From Stackebrandtia nassauensis DSM 44728 (GTDB lineage: Bacteria > Actinomycetota > Actinomycetes > Mycobacteriales > Micromonosporaceae), in assembly GCF_000024545.1 (NCBI RefSeq), contig NC_013947.1, positions 4,526,001 through 4,590,000 of the forward strand: 64,000 nucleotides of DNA, given 5' to 3'. This document shows, one piece after another, positions 49,637 through 58,894 of the stretch. A model generated the notes under the pieces. It did not search any database. It was not told the origin of the DNA and worked only from the letters and a program-made list of their open reading frames with translations. Made by a program: the position numbers and the translations under genes. The number at the start of each line of letters is the position of its first letter. Positions within the stretch are counted from its first letter, which is position 1.

Positions 49637-51790
49637 ATGCCCGAAAGACGGAAATTCGGTCCCCGGCTGCTGGCCACGGCCACCGTCGTGGTCATCGCGG
49701 CCACGGCGCTGGCGGCGTCGCAGTCGTTCGCGAACGAGACCTCACCGCCCGACAAGAAGAGCCCCGACGTCCCCGCACTCGCCGAGCAGGTCACCCAGGT
49801 GCGCGAGCCCGGCACCAAACAGGCCGCCACCTCGGTGTCCGGCCGCGGCGCGGCCGCCACCGGCTCCCGCTCGATCTGCGCCGAGGACGCCAGGTGGCTG
49901 CGGATCCGCTTCACCAAGCTCGACCTGCGCGGCGACGACACGATCCGGCTGCGCGGCTCGTCGGGCGGCAGCCTGAAGCTCGACGCCGACAACTGGCCCG
50001 GCAAGGCGTTCCACACCCGGGCGCTGCCCGGTTCCTGCGTCACCGTGACCCCGGATCTGTCCGATGCGGACAGCCGCTTCGCCGTCGACGCCTACCAGTA
50101 CGGCGAGCAGCCGCTCAGCCAGGCCAGCGTGACGGTCGCCGGTGCCGGTGACATCTGCGGCTCGGCCTGCAACCAGACCGACGATCTCATCGCGAACATC
50201 AACCCGGCGGCGGTGTTCACCGCCGGGGACAACGCCTACGAGAGCGGAACCCTGTCGCAGTACCGCAACCAGTACGACCCCACCTGGGGCAGGTTCAAGT
50301 CCAAGACGCACCCCACCCCCGGCAACCACGAGTACCAGACCTCCGGCGCGTCGGGATACTTCGACTACTTCAACGGCACCGGCAACAACACCGGCCCGGC
50401 TGGCGAACGCGGCAAGGGCTACTACTCCTACGACGTCGGCGACTGGCACTTCGTGGCGCTCAACAGCGACATCTCGCACGGCGCCGGTTCCACACAGGAG
50501 AAATGGCTGCGCGCCGACCTGGCGGCCAACACCAAACCGTGCACCGCCGCCTACACGCACCACCCCCGGTTCTCCAGCGGCGACCACGGCGACGACACCG
50601 GCATGACGGCCCTGTACGACGCCCTGTACGCCAACAAGGCCGACATCTTCGTCACCGGACACGACCACCACTACGAACGCTTCGCCCCGGCCCGCTCCAA
50701 CGGTGCCGAGGATCCGAACGGCGTGCGCGCCTTCGTCATCGGCACCGGCGGACGCAACCTGTACTCCAGTACCTCCAATTCGGCCGGTCCCAGCGAGAAG
50801 TTCAACAACAACACCTTCGGCGTCGGCAAGTTCCAGCTGACCGCCACCGGGTACACGATGGACTTCGTGCCGGTCGCCGGACGCACCTTCACCGACCACG
50901 TCGAGGGCGAATGCCACAACGCCGCCAAGACCCCGGACTTCGGGGTCACGGCGAACCCGTCGGCGCTGTCACTGCCGCAGGGCACCAGCGCCGAGACGAC
51001 CGCGACCGTCGCCAGCAGCGGCGGCTTCGGCTCGGCGGTGGCGTTGTCCGCGTCCGGCCTGCCCTCGGGCGTCACCGCGGCCTTCTCCCCCGCGACCGTC
51101 ACCCCACCGGCCAACGGTCAGGCCACGTCGAGACTGACGTTCACGGCGGCGAGTACCGCCGCGATCGGCAGCCACACCGTCACCGTGACCGCGAAGTCCG
51201 GCGACACCTCGCGCACCTTCGCAGTCACGGTCACGGTCCGAGACCCCAATGACGCCGGACTGTCGGACGACTTCGAGGCCGAGCGGGGCTGGGTGGTCAA
51301 CCCGGCCGGAACCGACACCGCCGCGACCGGGATCTGGGAGCGCGGCGACCCGGACCAAACGACGTCGACGTACAGCGACCAGGTCAAGCAACTGGGCACC
51401 ACCGCCAGCGGCTCGAACGCGCTGAGCACCGGCCGCGCCGCCGGATCCGCCTACGGCGACAACGATCTCGACGGCGGCGTCACCTCGGTGAGGTCACCGG
51501 CGTTCACGGTCCCGTCGGGGACGGCGGGCCTGTCGTTCGCGTACAACGTCGCGCACGGCGACAACTCCAGCGCCGACGACTACCTGCGCGTCAGTGTCGT
51601 CGACGCCTCCGGGACGACGAAAGTCTGGGAGTCGCTGGGCGCCGCGTCCGAGAAGGCCGGTTCCTGGAAGACGGCAACGGTAGACCTTTCCCGATACGCG
51701 GGCAAGGAGGTCACGATCCTCGTGCAAGCGGCTGACGCTGGTGGCGGCAGCCTGTTTGAGGCCCAACTCGACGACGTGACGGTTTCCTGA
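49637..51790 (+). CDS. Secreted metallophosphoesterase with C-terminal accessory domains
   Basis: A 717-residue exported protein: signal peptide (LLATATVVVIAATALAASQS), then a 100-residue N-terminal domain, then a calcineurin-like phosphoesterase core with the metal motifs GAGDICGSACNQTDDL, VFTAGDNAYESG, PTPGNHEY, AAYTHHPRFSSGDHGDD and VTGHDHHYERFAP. From about residue 435 an Ig-like domain (GVTANPSALSLPQGTSAETT) and a final jelly-roll-like domain (WERGDPDQTTSTYSDQVKQL to LFEAQLDDVTVS) are added, perhaps for binding wall or polymer. ATG with GAAGG upstream. The core resembles purple-acid-phosphatase-like enzymes; substrate unknown. Confidence 0.9.
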   Translation: MPERRKFGPRLLATATVVVIAATALAASQSFANETSPPDKKSPDVPALAEQVTQVREPGTKQAATSVSGRGAAATGSRSICAEDARWLRIRFTKLDLRGDDTIRLRGSSGGSLKLDADNWPGKAFHTRALPGSCVTVTPDLSDADSRFAVDAYQYGEQPLSQASVTVAGAGDICGSACNQTDDLIANINPAAVFTAGDNAYESGTLSQYRNQYDPTWGRFKSKTHPTPGNHEYQTSGASGYFDYFNGTGNNTGPAGERGKGYYSYDVGDWHFVALNSDISHGAGSTQEKWLRADLAANTKPCTAAYTHHPRFSSGDHGDDTGMTALYDALYANKADIFVTGHDHHYERFAPARSNGAEDPNGVRAFVIGTGGRNLYSSTSNSAGPSEKFNNNTFGVGKFQLTATGYTMDFVPVAGRTFTDHVEGECHNAAKTPDFGVTANPSALSLPQGTSAETTATVASSGGFGSAVALSASGLPSGVTAAFSPATVTPPANGQATSRLTFTAASTAAIGSHTVTVTAKSGDTSRTFAVTVTVRDPNDAGLSDDFEAERGWVVNPAGTDTAATGIWERGDPDQTTSTYSDQVKQLGTTASGSNALSTGRAAGSAYGDNDLDGGVTSVRSPAFTVPSGTAGLSFAYNVAHGDNSSADDYLRVSVVDASGTTKVWESLGAASEKAGSWKTATVDLSRYAGKEVTILVQAADAGGGSLFEAQLDDVTVS

Positions 51791-51799
51791 CCCGCACTG

Positions 51800-51835
51800 G
51801 CTCGCACCGGCGGCCCCCTCGGCGCCGGTGCGAGC
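51800..51835 (+). terminator. Terminator between the two metallophosphoesterase genes
   Basis: GCTCGCACCGGC pairs perfectly with GCCGGTGCGAGC and is followed by TCATTTTC. The two paralogs are thus probably separate transcription units. Confidence 0.82.
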
Positions 51836-51947
51836 TCATTTTCAGAGTTATCCCGATCGTCGGTGATTGCCTGCTGCGACCGGCGGCCTGAGCTACTTCA
51901 ATCACGGTTACCGCAAGGTCCTTTCCGAACGCACCAGGAGGAACGAC

Positions 51948-53219
51948 TTGCCGAAACCACGCAAACTCAGACAACGACTGTTGACCGCGACCGGCGCGGT
52001 GATACTCATCGCCACCGTCGGTTTCGTGGCCACCGAATCGTCGGCGAACCAGAACTCGGCCGACGACGCCCCCACAGTCCCGAAACTCACCGACATGGTC
52101 ACGCAGGTGGCCGAACCCGGCGCGAAGGAGGCGCCGATATCGGCGTCCGGCACCGGTTCCAAGGCCGCGAAGCGGGAGTTGTGCCACGACGGCGCCAGCT
52201 GGCAGCGGTTCCGGTTCACCGAACTGGATCTGAACGGCGAGGACTCGCTGACCGTGACCGGTTCCGAGGGTGGGACGTTCACCTTCACGAACCGGCACTG
52301 GCCCGGCAAGGCGTTCTACTCGCGGGCCTTCTCCGGCGAGTGCGTCACCGTCGAGCCGAAACTGTCCGACAAGGACAGTGGATATGAGATCGACGCGTTC
52401 CAGTACGGCTCCAAGGCTTTGACGAAGGAGACCGTGACGGTGGCCGGAGCCGGGGACATCTGCGGCGACGCCTGCAACCAGACCGACGACCTCATCACGA
52501 ACATCAACCCGGCATCGGTGTTCACGGCGGGCGACAACGCCTACGAGGACGGCACTTTGGACGAGTTCCAGGAGCAGTACGACCCGACCTGGGGAGCCTT
52601 CAAGGACAAGACCCGTCCCGCACCCGGTAACCACGAGTACCACACCGACGGCGAGGGCTACTACGAGTACTTCGGCGACAACGCCGGGGAGGCCGGTAAG
52701 GGCTACTACTCCTACGACGTCGGCGACTGGCACTTCGTGGCGGTCAACAGCGAGATCGACTTCGACCCCGATTCCGAACAGGGACAGTGGCTGGCCGACG
52801 ACCTCGCGTCCAACACGAAGCCCTGCACCGCCGCGTACACGCACCACCCCCGGTTCTCCAGTGGTGAACACGGTGACGACTCCGGAATGGACGACATCTT
52901 CTCAGCCCTGTACGACAACCAGGCCGACCTGTTCATCACCGGCCACGACCACCACTACGAGCGCTTCGCCCCGGCGGCGCCCGACGGTTCGCAGGACGAC
53001 GACAAGGGCCTGCGCAGCTTCGTCATCGGCACCGGCGGCCGGGCACTGTACGACGTGCCCGGCGGTTCCGACGGACCCAGCGAGGTGTTCAACAACGACA
53101 CCTTCGGCGTCGGAAAGTTCGACCTGACCGCGACCGGCTACTCCATGGACTTCGTCCCGGTGGCCGGACGCGACTTCACCGATCACGTGGAAGGCGGCTG
53201 CCACAAGGCTTCCGCCTAG
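51948..53219 (+). CDS. Secreted metallophosphoesterase, shorter paralog
   Basis: A 423-residue paralog of the preceding gene with the same signal-peptide layout (LLTATGAVILIATVGFVATE) and the same metal motifs (GAGDICGDACNQTDDL, VFTAGDNAYEDG, PAPGNHEYH, AYTHHPRFSSGEHGDD, ITGHDHHYERFAP), but ending after the catalytic core with no Ig or jelly-roll part. TTG at 51948, seven bases after a perfect AGGAGG, aligns with the ATG of the first copy; the in-frame upstream extension is not needed. Same likely reaction; probably freely diffusible. Confidence 0.9.
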   Translation: MPKPRKLRQRLLTATGAVILIATVGFVATESSANQNSADDAPTVPKLTDMVTQVAEPGAKEAPISASGTGSKAAKRELCHDGASWQRFRFTELDLNGEDSLTVTGSEGGTFTFTNRHWPGKAFYSRAFSGECVTVEPKLSDKDSGYEIDAFQYGSKALTKETVTVAGAGDICGDACNQTDDLITNINPASVFTAGDNAYEDGTLDEFQEQYDPTWGAFKDKTRPAPGNHEYHTDGEGYYEYFGDNAGEAGKGYYSYDVGDWHFVAVNSEIDFDPDSEQGQWLADDLASNTKPCTAAYTHHPRFSSGEHGDDSGMDDIFSALYDNQADLFITGHDHHYERFAPAAPDGSQDDDKGLRSFVIGTGGRALYDVPGGSDGPSEVFNNDTFGVGKFDLTATGYSMDFVPVAGRDFTDHVEGGCHKASA

Positions 53220-53247
53220 GCCCTGACCGACCATCCACGAGACGGTC

Positions 53248-53292
53248 CGGCCGGTGAGGACACTGATCCGGCACGTCAATCCTCACCGGCCG
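53248..53292 (+). terminator. Terminator after the second metallophosphoesterase
   Basis: CGGCCGGTGAGGA pairs perfectly with TCCTCACCGGCCG over 13 bp around a 19-base loop. Confidence 0.8.
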
Positions 53293-53320
53293 GGCCGACG
53301 AGACCCTCGGAGGCTCAGCG

Positions 53321-54559
53321 ATGTATCTGTCGGCCACCCGCGCCGCCGACTCGGCCCGCACCACCACGGCCACCCCCGCCGCCCGCCGCGTCGGCGGTAC
53401 CGTCATCGCCCTGGGACTGGTCAGCCTGGTCACCGACATGTCGGCCGAGATGATCACCGCGATCCTGCCGATGTACCTCATGTACGGGCTGGGCCTCGGC
53501 TACCTCCACCTGGGAATGCTGGACGGGCTCTACACCGGAGCGACCGCCCTGCTGCGCCTCGGCGGCGGCTTCGCCGCCGACCGGCTCAACCGCCCCAAGG
53601 CCGTCGCGCTGTCCGGCTACGGCCTGTCGGCCGCCACCAAACTGGGCTTCCCGCTGGTGGGCGCCTCCCTGGGCGGCATCGGCACCCTCGTGGGTCTCGA
53701 CCGGGCGGGCAAGGGCATCCGCACCGCGCCTCGCGACGCCCTCATCACCGCCGCCACCGCGCCCGAAGCGCTGGGCCGCGCCTTCGGCGTCCACCGGGCC
53801 CTCGACACCGCCGGAGCCCTGCTGGGTCCACTGTTGGCCTTCGCCCTCCTCGCCGGGGTCGCGGGCGGCTACGACCAGGTGTTCGTCGTCAGCTTCTGCC
53901 TCGCCGTCGTCGGCGTGCTCATCCTGGCGTTCTTCGTCAACAACCCGCCCGCCGCCCCCGGTCACCGCCGCGCCACCGTCCGCGCCGCGCTGTCGGCGGT
54001 CACTGACGCCCGACTGCGCCGCGTCTGGCTGGCCACCGGCATCCTCGGCGTCGCGACGGTCGGCGACATGTTCCTGTACCTGGCGATCCAGCGGCAACTC
54101 GGCCTACCGCCCCAAGCCTTGCCGCTGCTGCCGCTGGGCAGCGCCCTGACCTTCATGCTCGCGGCGGCCCCGGTGGGCCGCGTCGCCGACCGGCTGGGAC
54201 GGTGGCGCGTCTTCCTGGCCGGGCACCTACTACTGCTCGGCGGCTACCTGGCCCTGACCGGCACGGCATCCGGCTGGCCGATTGCCGTCGCGGTACTCGC
54301 CATGCACGGCGTCTTCTACGCCTGCTCCGACGGCGTCCTCATGGCCCACATCGGACCATCCATCCCCGACTCGGTCCGCGCCACCGGCATGGCCGTCATC
54401 CAAACCACCCAGGCCCTGGCCCGAGCTGGCGGCGCGGTGGTCTTCGGCATCGTGGCCCAAACCGTCGCCCTGTCCACCGCCTTCGGCTTCGCCGCCGCAG
54501 CACTCGCGGCAGCCGTAACCGCCAGCGCCGTCCTCTGCCTACGAAAGCCGAGCCCGTGA
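53321..54559 (+). CDS. MFS transporter (drug-efflux type)
   Basis: A 412-residue protein with about 12 membrane helices (VIALGLVSLVTDMSAEMITA at the start), the loop GLDRAGKGIRTAPRDALITA between helices 4 and 5, and a second-half loop VGRVADRLGRWRVFLAGHLL. The 'GKGIRTAPRDALI' stretch is typical of a group of uncharacterised MFS proteins in actinobacteria and proteobacteria. ATG with GGAGG upstream. Substrate unknown. Confidence 0.85.
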   Translation: MYLSATRAADSARTTTATPAARRVGGTVIALGLVSLVTDMSAEMITAILPMYLMYGLGLGYLHLGMLDGLYTGATALLRLGGGFAADRLNRPKAVALSGYGLSAATKLGFPLVGASLGGIGTLVGLDRAGKGIRTAPRDALITAATAPEALGRAFGVHRALDTAGALLGPLLAFALLAGVAGGYDQVFVVSFCLAVVGVLILAFFVNNPPAAPGHRRATVRAALSAVTDARLRRVWLATGILGVATVGDMFLYLAIQRQLGLPPQALPLLPLGSALTFMLAAAPVGRVADRLGRWRVFLAGHLLLLGGYLALTGTASGWPIAVAVLAMHGVFYACSDGVLMAHIGPSIPDSVRATGMAVIQTTQALARAGGAVVFGIVAQTVALSTAFGFAAAALAAAVTASAVLCLRKPSP

Positions 54560-54582
54560 CGGCCGCAGCCGCGCCGCCCTCC

Positions 54583-54617
54583 GGCTCCCGGCTCCCGGCT
54601 CCCGGCTCCCGGCTCCC
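54583..54617. repeat. Five perfect 7-bp tandem repeats
   Basis: GGCTCCC is repeated five times without error in the 80-base gap between the MFS stop and the ribosome site of the next gene. Confidence 0.9.
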
Positions 54618-54639
54618 AAAGCCTCACGAAGGGAACGCA

Positions 54640-55602
54640 ATGAGCAAACTGTCCGCCATCCCTCGCCGCACGGTCTACGGCGTGGCCGCGATCGTCCTGG
54701 TCCTGTTGCTTGGCACCGGCTACGTCACCTGGCGCGGCATGTCCACAAGCTCCGAAGCCAACAGCGACGGCTTCGACCTCGACCGTAAAGACGGCATCGT
54801 CTACGTCGACACCGACGGCCGCACTCGCCTGGCCGACCGCGACGGCGACACTCTCGGCACCGGCCCCCGCTGCGAACGCGCCGCCGCAGCCGCCGGACGC
54901 CTGTCCTGCCTGCGCGCCCTCAACCAGCAGTTCTCCTCCGAGATCACCGTCTACGACGGCAAACTCAAGCAAAAGCTGAACCTGCCGCTGTGGGGCATCC
55001 CCAGCCGCACCCGAATGTCGGCCGACGGCCGCTTCGTAGCCTGGACGGTGTTCCGCGAGGGCGACTCCTACATGGCCAACGGCCGCTTCTCCACCACCGC
55101 CGGAATCTACGATCTCAAAACCAAGGCCCACTACGGTTCCCTCGAAGACTTCACCGCCTATGTAGACGACAAGAAGTTCGAACGCGAGAACCTCAACTAC
55201 TGGGGCATCACCTTCACCGACGACGGCCACACCTTCTACGCCACCATGGCCTCCGGCGACACGACCTGGCTGATCCGCGGCGACCTGCGCGACAAGACCC
55301 TCACCGCGCTACGCGAGAACGTCGAGTGCCCGTCGCTGTCCCCTGACGGCACCCGCATCGCCTACAAGCACCGCGACGGCGACCGCTGGCGACTCCACGT
55401 CCTCAACCTCAAGTCCGGCAAGGACACCGCACTGTCCGAAAAGGCCCACATCGACGACCAGGCCGCCTGGCTCGACAACCACACCGTCGGCTACGCCAAG
55501 TCCCACGACGACAAACCCGCCGTGTTCACCGTCGAAGCCGACGGCGGCGGAAAACCGCACCGACTGCTGGCCGGTTCCTCCCCGACCGCGTTGTCTGGTT
55601 GA
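54640..55602 (+). CDS. Membrane-anchored TolB/beta-propeller-like protein
   Basis: A 320-residue protein with one N-terminal membrane helix (TVYGVAAIVLVLLLGTGYVT) and an extracytoplasmic part made of beta-propeller-like units (RMSADGRFVAWTVFREGDSY, PSLSPDGTRIAYKHRDGDRW, LHVLNLKSGKDTALSEKAHI, DDQAAWLDNHTVGYAKSHDD), as in TolB/WD40-like proteins. ATG with GAAGGGA upstream. It follows the MFS gene closely and may be co-transcribed. Function unknown; a binding or scaffold role is typical. Confidence 0.8.
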   Translation: MSKLSAIPRRTVYGVAAIVLVLLLGTGYVTWRGMSTSSEANSDGFDLDRKDGIVYVDTDGRTRLADRDGDTLGTGPRCERAAAAAGRLSCLRALNQQFSSEITVYDGKLKQKLNLPLWGIPSRTRMSADGRFVAWTVFREGDSYMANGRFSTTAGIYDLKTKAHYGSLEDFTAYVDDKKFERENLNYWGITFTDDGHTFYATMASGDTTWLIRGDLRDKTLTALRENVECPSLSPDGTRIAYKHRDGDRWRLHVLNLKSGKDTALSEKAHIDDQAAWLDNHTVGYAKSHDDKPAVFTVEADGGGKPHRLLAGSSPTALSG

Positions 55603-55624
55603 GGCCCGCGAACCCGAACGCGGT

Positions 55625-56398
55625 CTAGGACCCGTCGGGCCGCAGCACGGCGAGATACTCGTGGCGGTCGGTCAACAGCGGCTGGTGGCTGACGTGCGGC
55701 TTCGCCAGGTCCAGTTCCTCGTCGCCGACGACCACGGCACTCAGCCGCAACCCCGTGCCCTCCAACAGCAACCTCAGGTCGGCGGGGGTGTAGCAGCGCA
55801 GGTCCTGGGTGAAGCCGCGCTGAGGTTCGTCGGTGCGCCACCAGGTGTCCACCGCCCGGCCGTTGACGGGATCGAATCGGTTCAGTTGCCGCAGTTCGTG
55901 GCGGTACCCGGCTTCCGGTCTGGCGCGCAGCAGTTCCTCGTCACCGTCCCAGCTCGCCCACACGAACGGATTGAACACGTCGATGAGTGCGACACCGTTG
56001 CCCGTCAGCCACTCGCTGGCGATCCGGCGCAGCAGCCGCCGCTGGTCGGCGTCCGTGCCGATCCCGAAGCCGTTGAAGTAGCACACCGCGTCGAAGCGGC
56101 CGGGCAGCTCCACGCCGTAGAAGTCGGCCTGGACGAAGCGCGGCGAGTCCGGGGCGGCATGGCGGCTCGCCGCGTCGATCCGGTCGCTGATCTCCACGCC
56201 GATCACCTCGTGACCGGCCTGCGCGATCGCGGCGGCGGTGTTGCCGTAGCCGCTGCCCAGTTCGAGCACCCGGCCGCGCTCCGGGCCGAGCCAGCGGGAC
56301 AGTGACGCGGCCCGGTCACGGTCGCGATCGGACACGTCGCTTTCGGCATCGGCCCACCACTTGCCGGTGGTGGAGTAGAAACCCTCGACCCATTCCAT
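55625..56398 (-). CDS. SAM-dependent methyltransferase
   Basis: A class I methyltransferase of about 257 residues: motif I RVLELGSGYGNTAAAIAQAG, then VIGVEISDRIDAASRHA, FVQADFYGVELPGRFDAVCY and VALIDVFNPFVWASW. The start is uncertain; ATG at 56398 (MEWVEGFYSTTGKWW) begins the conserved part, and two ATGs lie up to 36 bases upstream. Substrate not predictable. Confidence 0.82.
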   Translation of the reverse strand: MEWVEGFYSTTGKWWADAESDVSDRDRDRAASLSRWLGPERGRVLELGSGYGNTAAAIAQAGHEVIGVEISDRIDAASRHAAPDSPRFVQADFYGVELPGRFDAVCYFNGFGIGTDADQRRLLRRIASEWLTGNGVALIDVFNPFVWASWDGDEELLRARPEAGYRHELRQLNRFDPVNGRAVDTWWRTDEPQRGFTQDLRCYTPADLRLLLEGTGLRLSAVVVGDEELDLAKPHVSHQPLLTDRHEYLAVLRPDGS

Positions 56399-56467
56399 GG
56401 CCATCAAGGTATTGAGTGTCGGGTATGTCCACAACCGGCTTTTCGACCGCGCGGCCGAGTTCGCCGG

Positions 56468-57565
56468 TCAGCCGATGACGCTGGTCCACCCGTACGGGTC
56501 GGCGGCCTTACCGTGCTGGATGTCCAGCAGCGTCTGGCGCAGCTTCATCGTCAGCTCACCGGCCTTGCCACCCGAGGCGTGGAACTCGCCGGTGTGGTCG
56601 CGCACCGTGCCGACCGGGGTCAGCACCGCGGCGGTGCCGCAGGCGAAGGTCTCGGAGAGGCTGCCCGACAGCGCGTCGGCCTTCCACTCCTCGAAGCTGT
56701 ACTGCCGCTCCTCCACCCGGTAGCCGAGGTCGCGGCCCAGGGTGAGGACGGCGTCGCGGGTGACACCGGCCAGGATCGTGCCCAGTTCGGGGGTCACGAT
56801 CTTCTTCTCGGCCTCGTAGACGAAGAAGATGTTCATGCCGCCGAGCTCGTCGATGTACTTGCGGTGCACCGCGTCCAGGAACACCACCTGCTCGCAGCCG
56901 TTCTCGATGGCCTCCGACTGCGGTCGCAGGCTGGTGGCGTAGTTGCCGCCGCACTTGGCCGCGCCGGTGCCGCCGGGAGCCGCGCGGGTGTACTCCTGCG
57001 AGACCCACAGGCTCACCGGCTTGGGGCCGGACTTGAAGTAGGCGCCCGCCGGTGAGGCGATGACGCAGTACAGGAACTCCTTGGCGGGTCTGACGCCCAG
57101 GAACGCCTCGTTGGCGAACATGAACGGCCGCAGGTACAGGCTGGAGTCCTCGTCGTCGGGAACCCAGGACTTGTCGACGTCGATCAGCGCCTGCAACGAG
57201 GCCAGGAACCACTCCTCGGGCAGCTGGGCCATGGCCATCCGCTCGGCCGAGCGCTGGAACCGGCGGGCGTTCTCGTCGGCCCGGAACAGGCCGATCTTGC
57301 CGTCGGCCCGGTGGTAGGCCTTCATGCCCTCGAAGATCTCCTGGGCGTAGTGCAGCACGGCCGTGGCCGGGGACATCTGGATCGGGCCGTAGGCCTGGAC
57401 CGTCGGGTCGTGCCAGCCCTGTCCCTCGGTGTACTGGATGGTGACCATGTGGTCGGTGAAGTGGAGTCCGAAGCCGGGGTTGGCGAGAATCTCGGCGCGC
57501 TCGGCCGCCGACCGCGGACGCGGATTAGGCCGGATGTCGAACTGGGGCAGGTCGCCGCCAATCAT
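56468..57565 (-). CDS. ilvE: Branched-chain amino acid aminotransferase
   Basis: A 365-residue fold-IV PLP aminotransferase that interconverts Leu/Ile/Val and their keto acids. Visible are IFEGMKAYHRADGKIGLFRA, PFMFANEAFLG, the PLP-Lys region AKCGGNYATSLRPQSEAIEN, and LDAVHRKYIDELGGMNIFFV. Two starts have ribosome sites: ATG at 57565 (GGAGG upstream) and ATG at 57637 (GAAGGG upstream, 24 residues longer). The shorter form fits family length. It follows leuB on the same strand across a gap with a large hairpin. Confidence 0.93.
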   Translation of the reverse strand: MIGGDLPQFDIRPNPRPRSAAERAEILANPGFGLHFTDHMVTIQYTEGQGWHDPTVQAYGPIQMSPATAVLHYAQEIFEGMKAYHRADGKIGLFRADENARRFQRSAERMAMAQLPEEWFLASLQALIDVDKSWVPDDEDSSLYLRPFMFANEAFLGVRPAKEFLYCVIASPAGAYFKSGPKPVSLWVSQEYTRAAPGGTGAAKCGGNYATSLRPQSEAIENGCEQVVFLDAVHRKYIDELGGMNIFFVYEAEKKIVTPELGTILAGVTRDAVLTLGRDLGYRVEERQYSFEEWKADALSGSLSETFACGTAAVLTPVGTVRDHTGEFHASGGKAGELTMKLRQTLLDIQHGKAADPYGWTSVIG

Positions 57566-57670
57566 GTCTAGACCTCCGCGAGACGTCGTTGTCTGGCGCT
57601 CCTCGGCAGTGCGGGAAGCGAGTTTGGTGGTTGTCATCAGAACTTACCCTTCGTTAAGGCCGACGGATCA

Positions 57671-57718
57671 GCCCGTCCGCCAGGGTGCCCGAAACGCGAA
57701 GAAAAGCACCCGGCGGGC
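57671..57718 (-). promoter_or_regulatory. Hairpin between leuB and ilvE
   Basis: On the minus strand GCCCGCCGGGTGC pairs with GCACCC...CGG.CGGGC around a 16-base loop, about 35 bases before the upstream ilvE start. It could terminate leuB or act as an attenuator of ilvE; no leader peptide rich in Leu/Ile/Val codons was seen. Confidence 0.5.
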
Positions 57719-57763
57719 GAACCCACCCGGGCGCTGAGTGAAAGTGCAGGTGCCGCGAGTGAG

Positions 57764-58804
57764 CTAGCCGAGGATCTCGGCTACTCGGGCGGCTACTCGA
57801 TCGCCGACGGCCGCGGTGCTGAGCGGCTCGCCCGGGGTTCGCCCGGACAGTTCGGCGGTGACGGCCTGGCTGACCGCGGTGGCGGCCTCGCCCTGGCCGA
57901 TGTGGTCCAGCAGCAGGGACGTGGACAGGATCGCGGCTATGGGGTCGGCGATGCCCTGGCCGGCGATGTCGGGGGCCGAGCCGTGCACCGGCTCGAACAT
58001 CGACGGGTGCGCGTGGTCGGGGTTGACGTTGCCGGAGGCGGCCAGCCCGATGCCGCCGGTGACGGCGGCGGCGATGTCGGTGAGGATGTCGCCGAACAGG
58101 TTGTCGGTGACGACGACGTCGAAGTGCTGCGGCCGGTTCACCATGAACATGGCCGCGGCGTCGATGTGCTGGTAGTCGGTCGTCACGTCCGGGTACTCGG
58201 TGGCGACCTCGTCGAAGGTGCGGCGCCACAGGCCACCGGCGTACGACAGCACGTTGGTCTTGTGGACGCAGGTGACGTGTTTGCGGTCGCGGCGCTTGGC
58301 CCGTTCGAAGGCGTCGCGCACGACGCGTTCGGTGCCGTAGCGGGTGTTGAGGCTCTCCTCGGTGGCGATCTCGGCGGAGGTGCCCTTGTGGAGCACTCCC
58401 CCGGCGCCCGCGTACAGGCCCTCGGTGCCCTCGCGCACCACCACCAGGTCGATCTCACCGGCCTTGACGTCGGCCAGCGGCGTCTCGGCGCCGGGCAGCA
58501 ACTTGGACGGCCGCAGGTTCACGTACTGGTCGAAGTCGAAGCGCAGCTTCAACAGCAGCCCGCGCTCCAGCACGCCCGGCGGAACCGTCGGGTCGCCGAC
58601 GGCGCCCAGCAGGATCGCGTCGTGCTGGTCCAGTTCGGCCTGCACCGATTCGGGCAGCACCTCGCCGGTGGCGTGGTAGCGGCTGGCCCCGAGGTCGTAC
58701 TCGTTGGCCTCCAGGTTGGGAAGCGCCACGGCGAGAACCTTGCGTGCTTCGGCGGTCACCTCTTGACCGATTCCGTCGCCGCCGATCACCGCGATGCGCG
58801 TCAT
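57764..58804 (-). CDS. leuB: 3-isopropylmalate dehydrogenase
   Basis: A 346-residue decarboxylating dehydrogenase of leucine synthesis. It opens [20 protein letters not shown] and contains [32 protein letters not shown] and the NAD/metal block [20 protein letters not shown] with [23 protein letters not shown] at 58804 with AGGGGAAACAGGGA upstream; an upstream in-frame extension is not conserved. Paired with ilvE for branched-chain amino acids. Confidence 0.95.
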   Translation of the reverse strand: MTRIAVIGGDGIGQEVTAEARKVLAVALPNLEANEYDLGASRYHATGEVLPESVQAELDQHDAILLGAVGDPTVPPGVLERGLLLKLRFDFDQYVNLRPSKLLPGAETPLADVKAGEIDLVVVREGTEGLYAGAGGVLHKGTSAEIATEESLNTRYGTERVVRDAFERAKRRDRKHVTCVHKTNVLSYAGGLWRRTFDEVATEYPDVTTDYQHIDAAAMFMVNRPQHFDVVVTDNLFGDILTDIAAAVTGGIGLAASGNVNPDHAHPSMFEPVHGSAPDIAGQGIADPIAAILSTSLLLDHIGQGEAATAVSQAVTAELSGRTPGEPLSTAAVGDRVAARVAEILG

Positions 58805-58894
58805 TCCCTGTTTCCCCTTAACCGTCGTTACGTCTGACCGCGCCACCATACCGGAACCGTCCCGCTATCCGGCAATCTGGTCTCACGATCTGGA

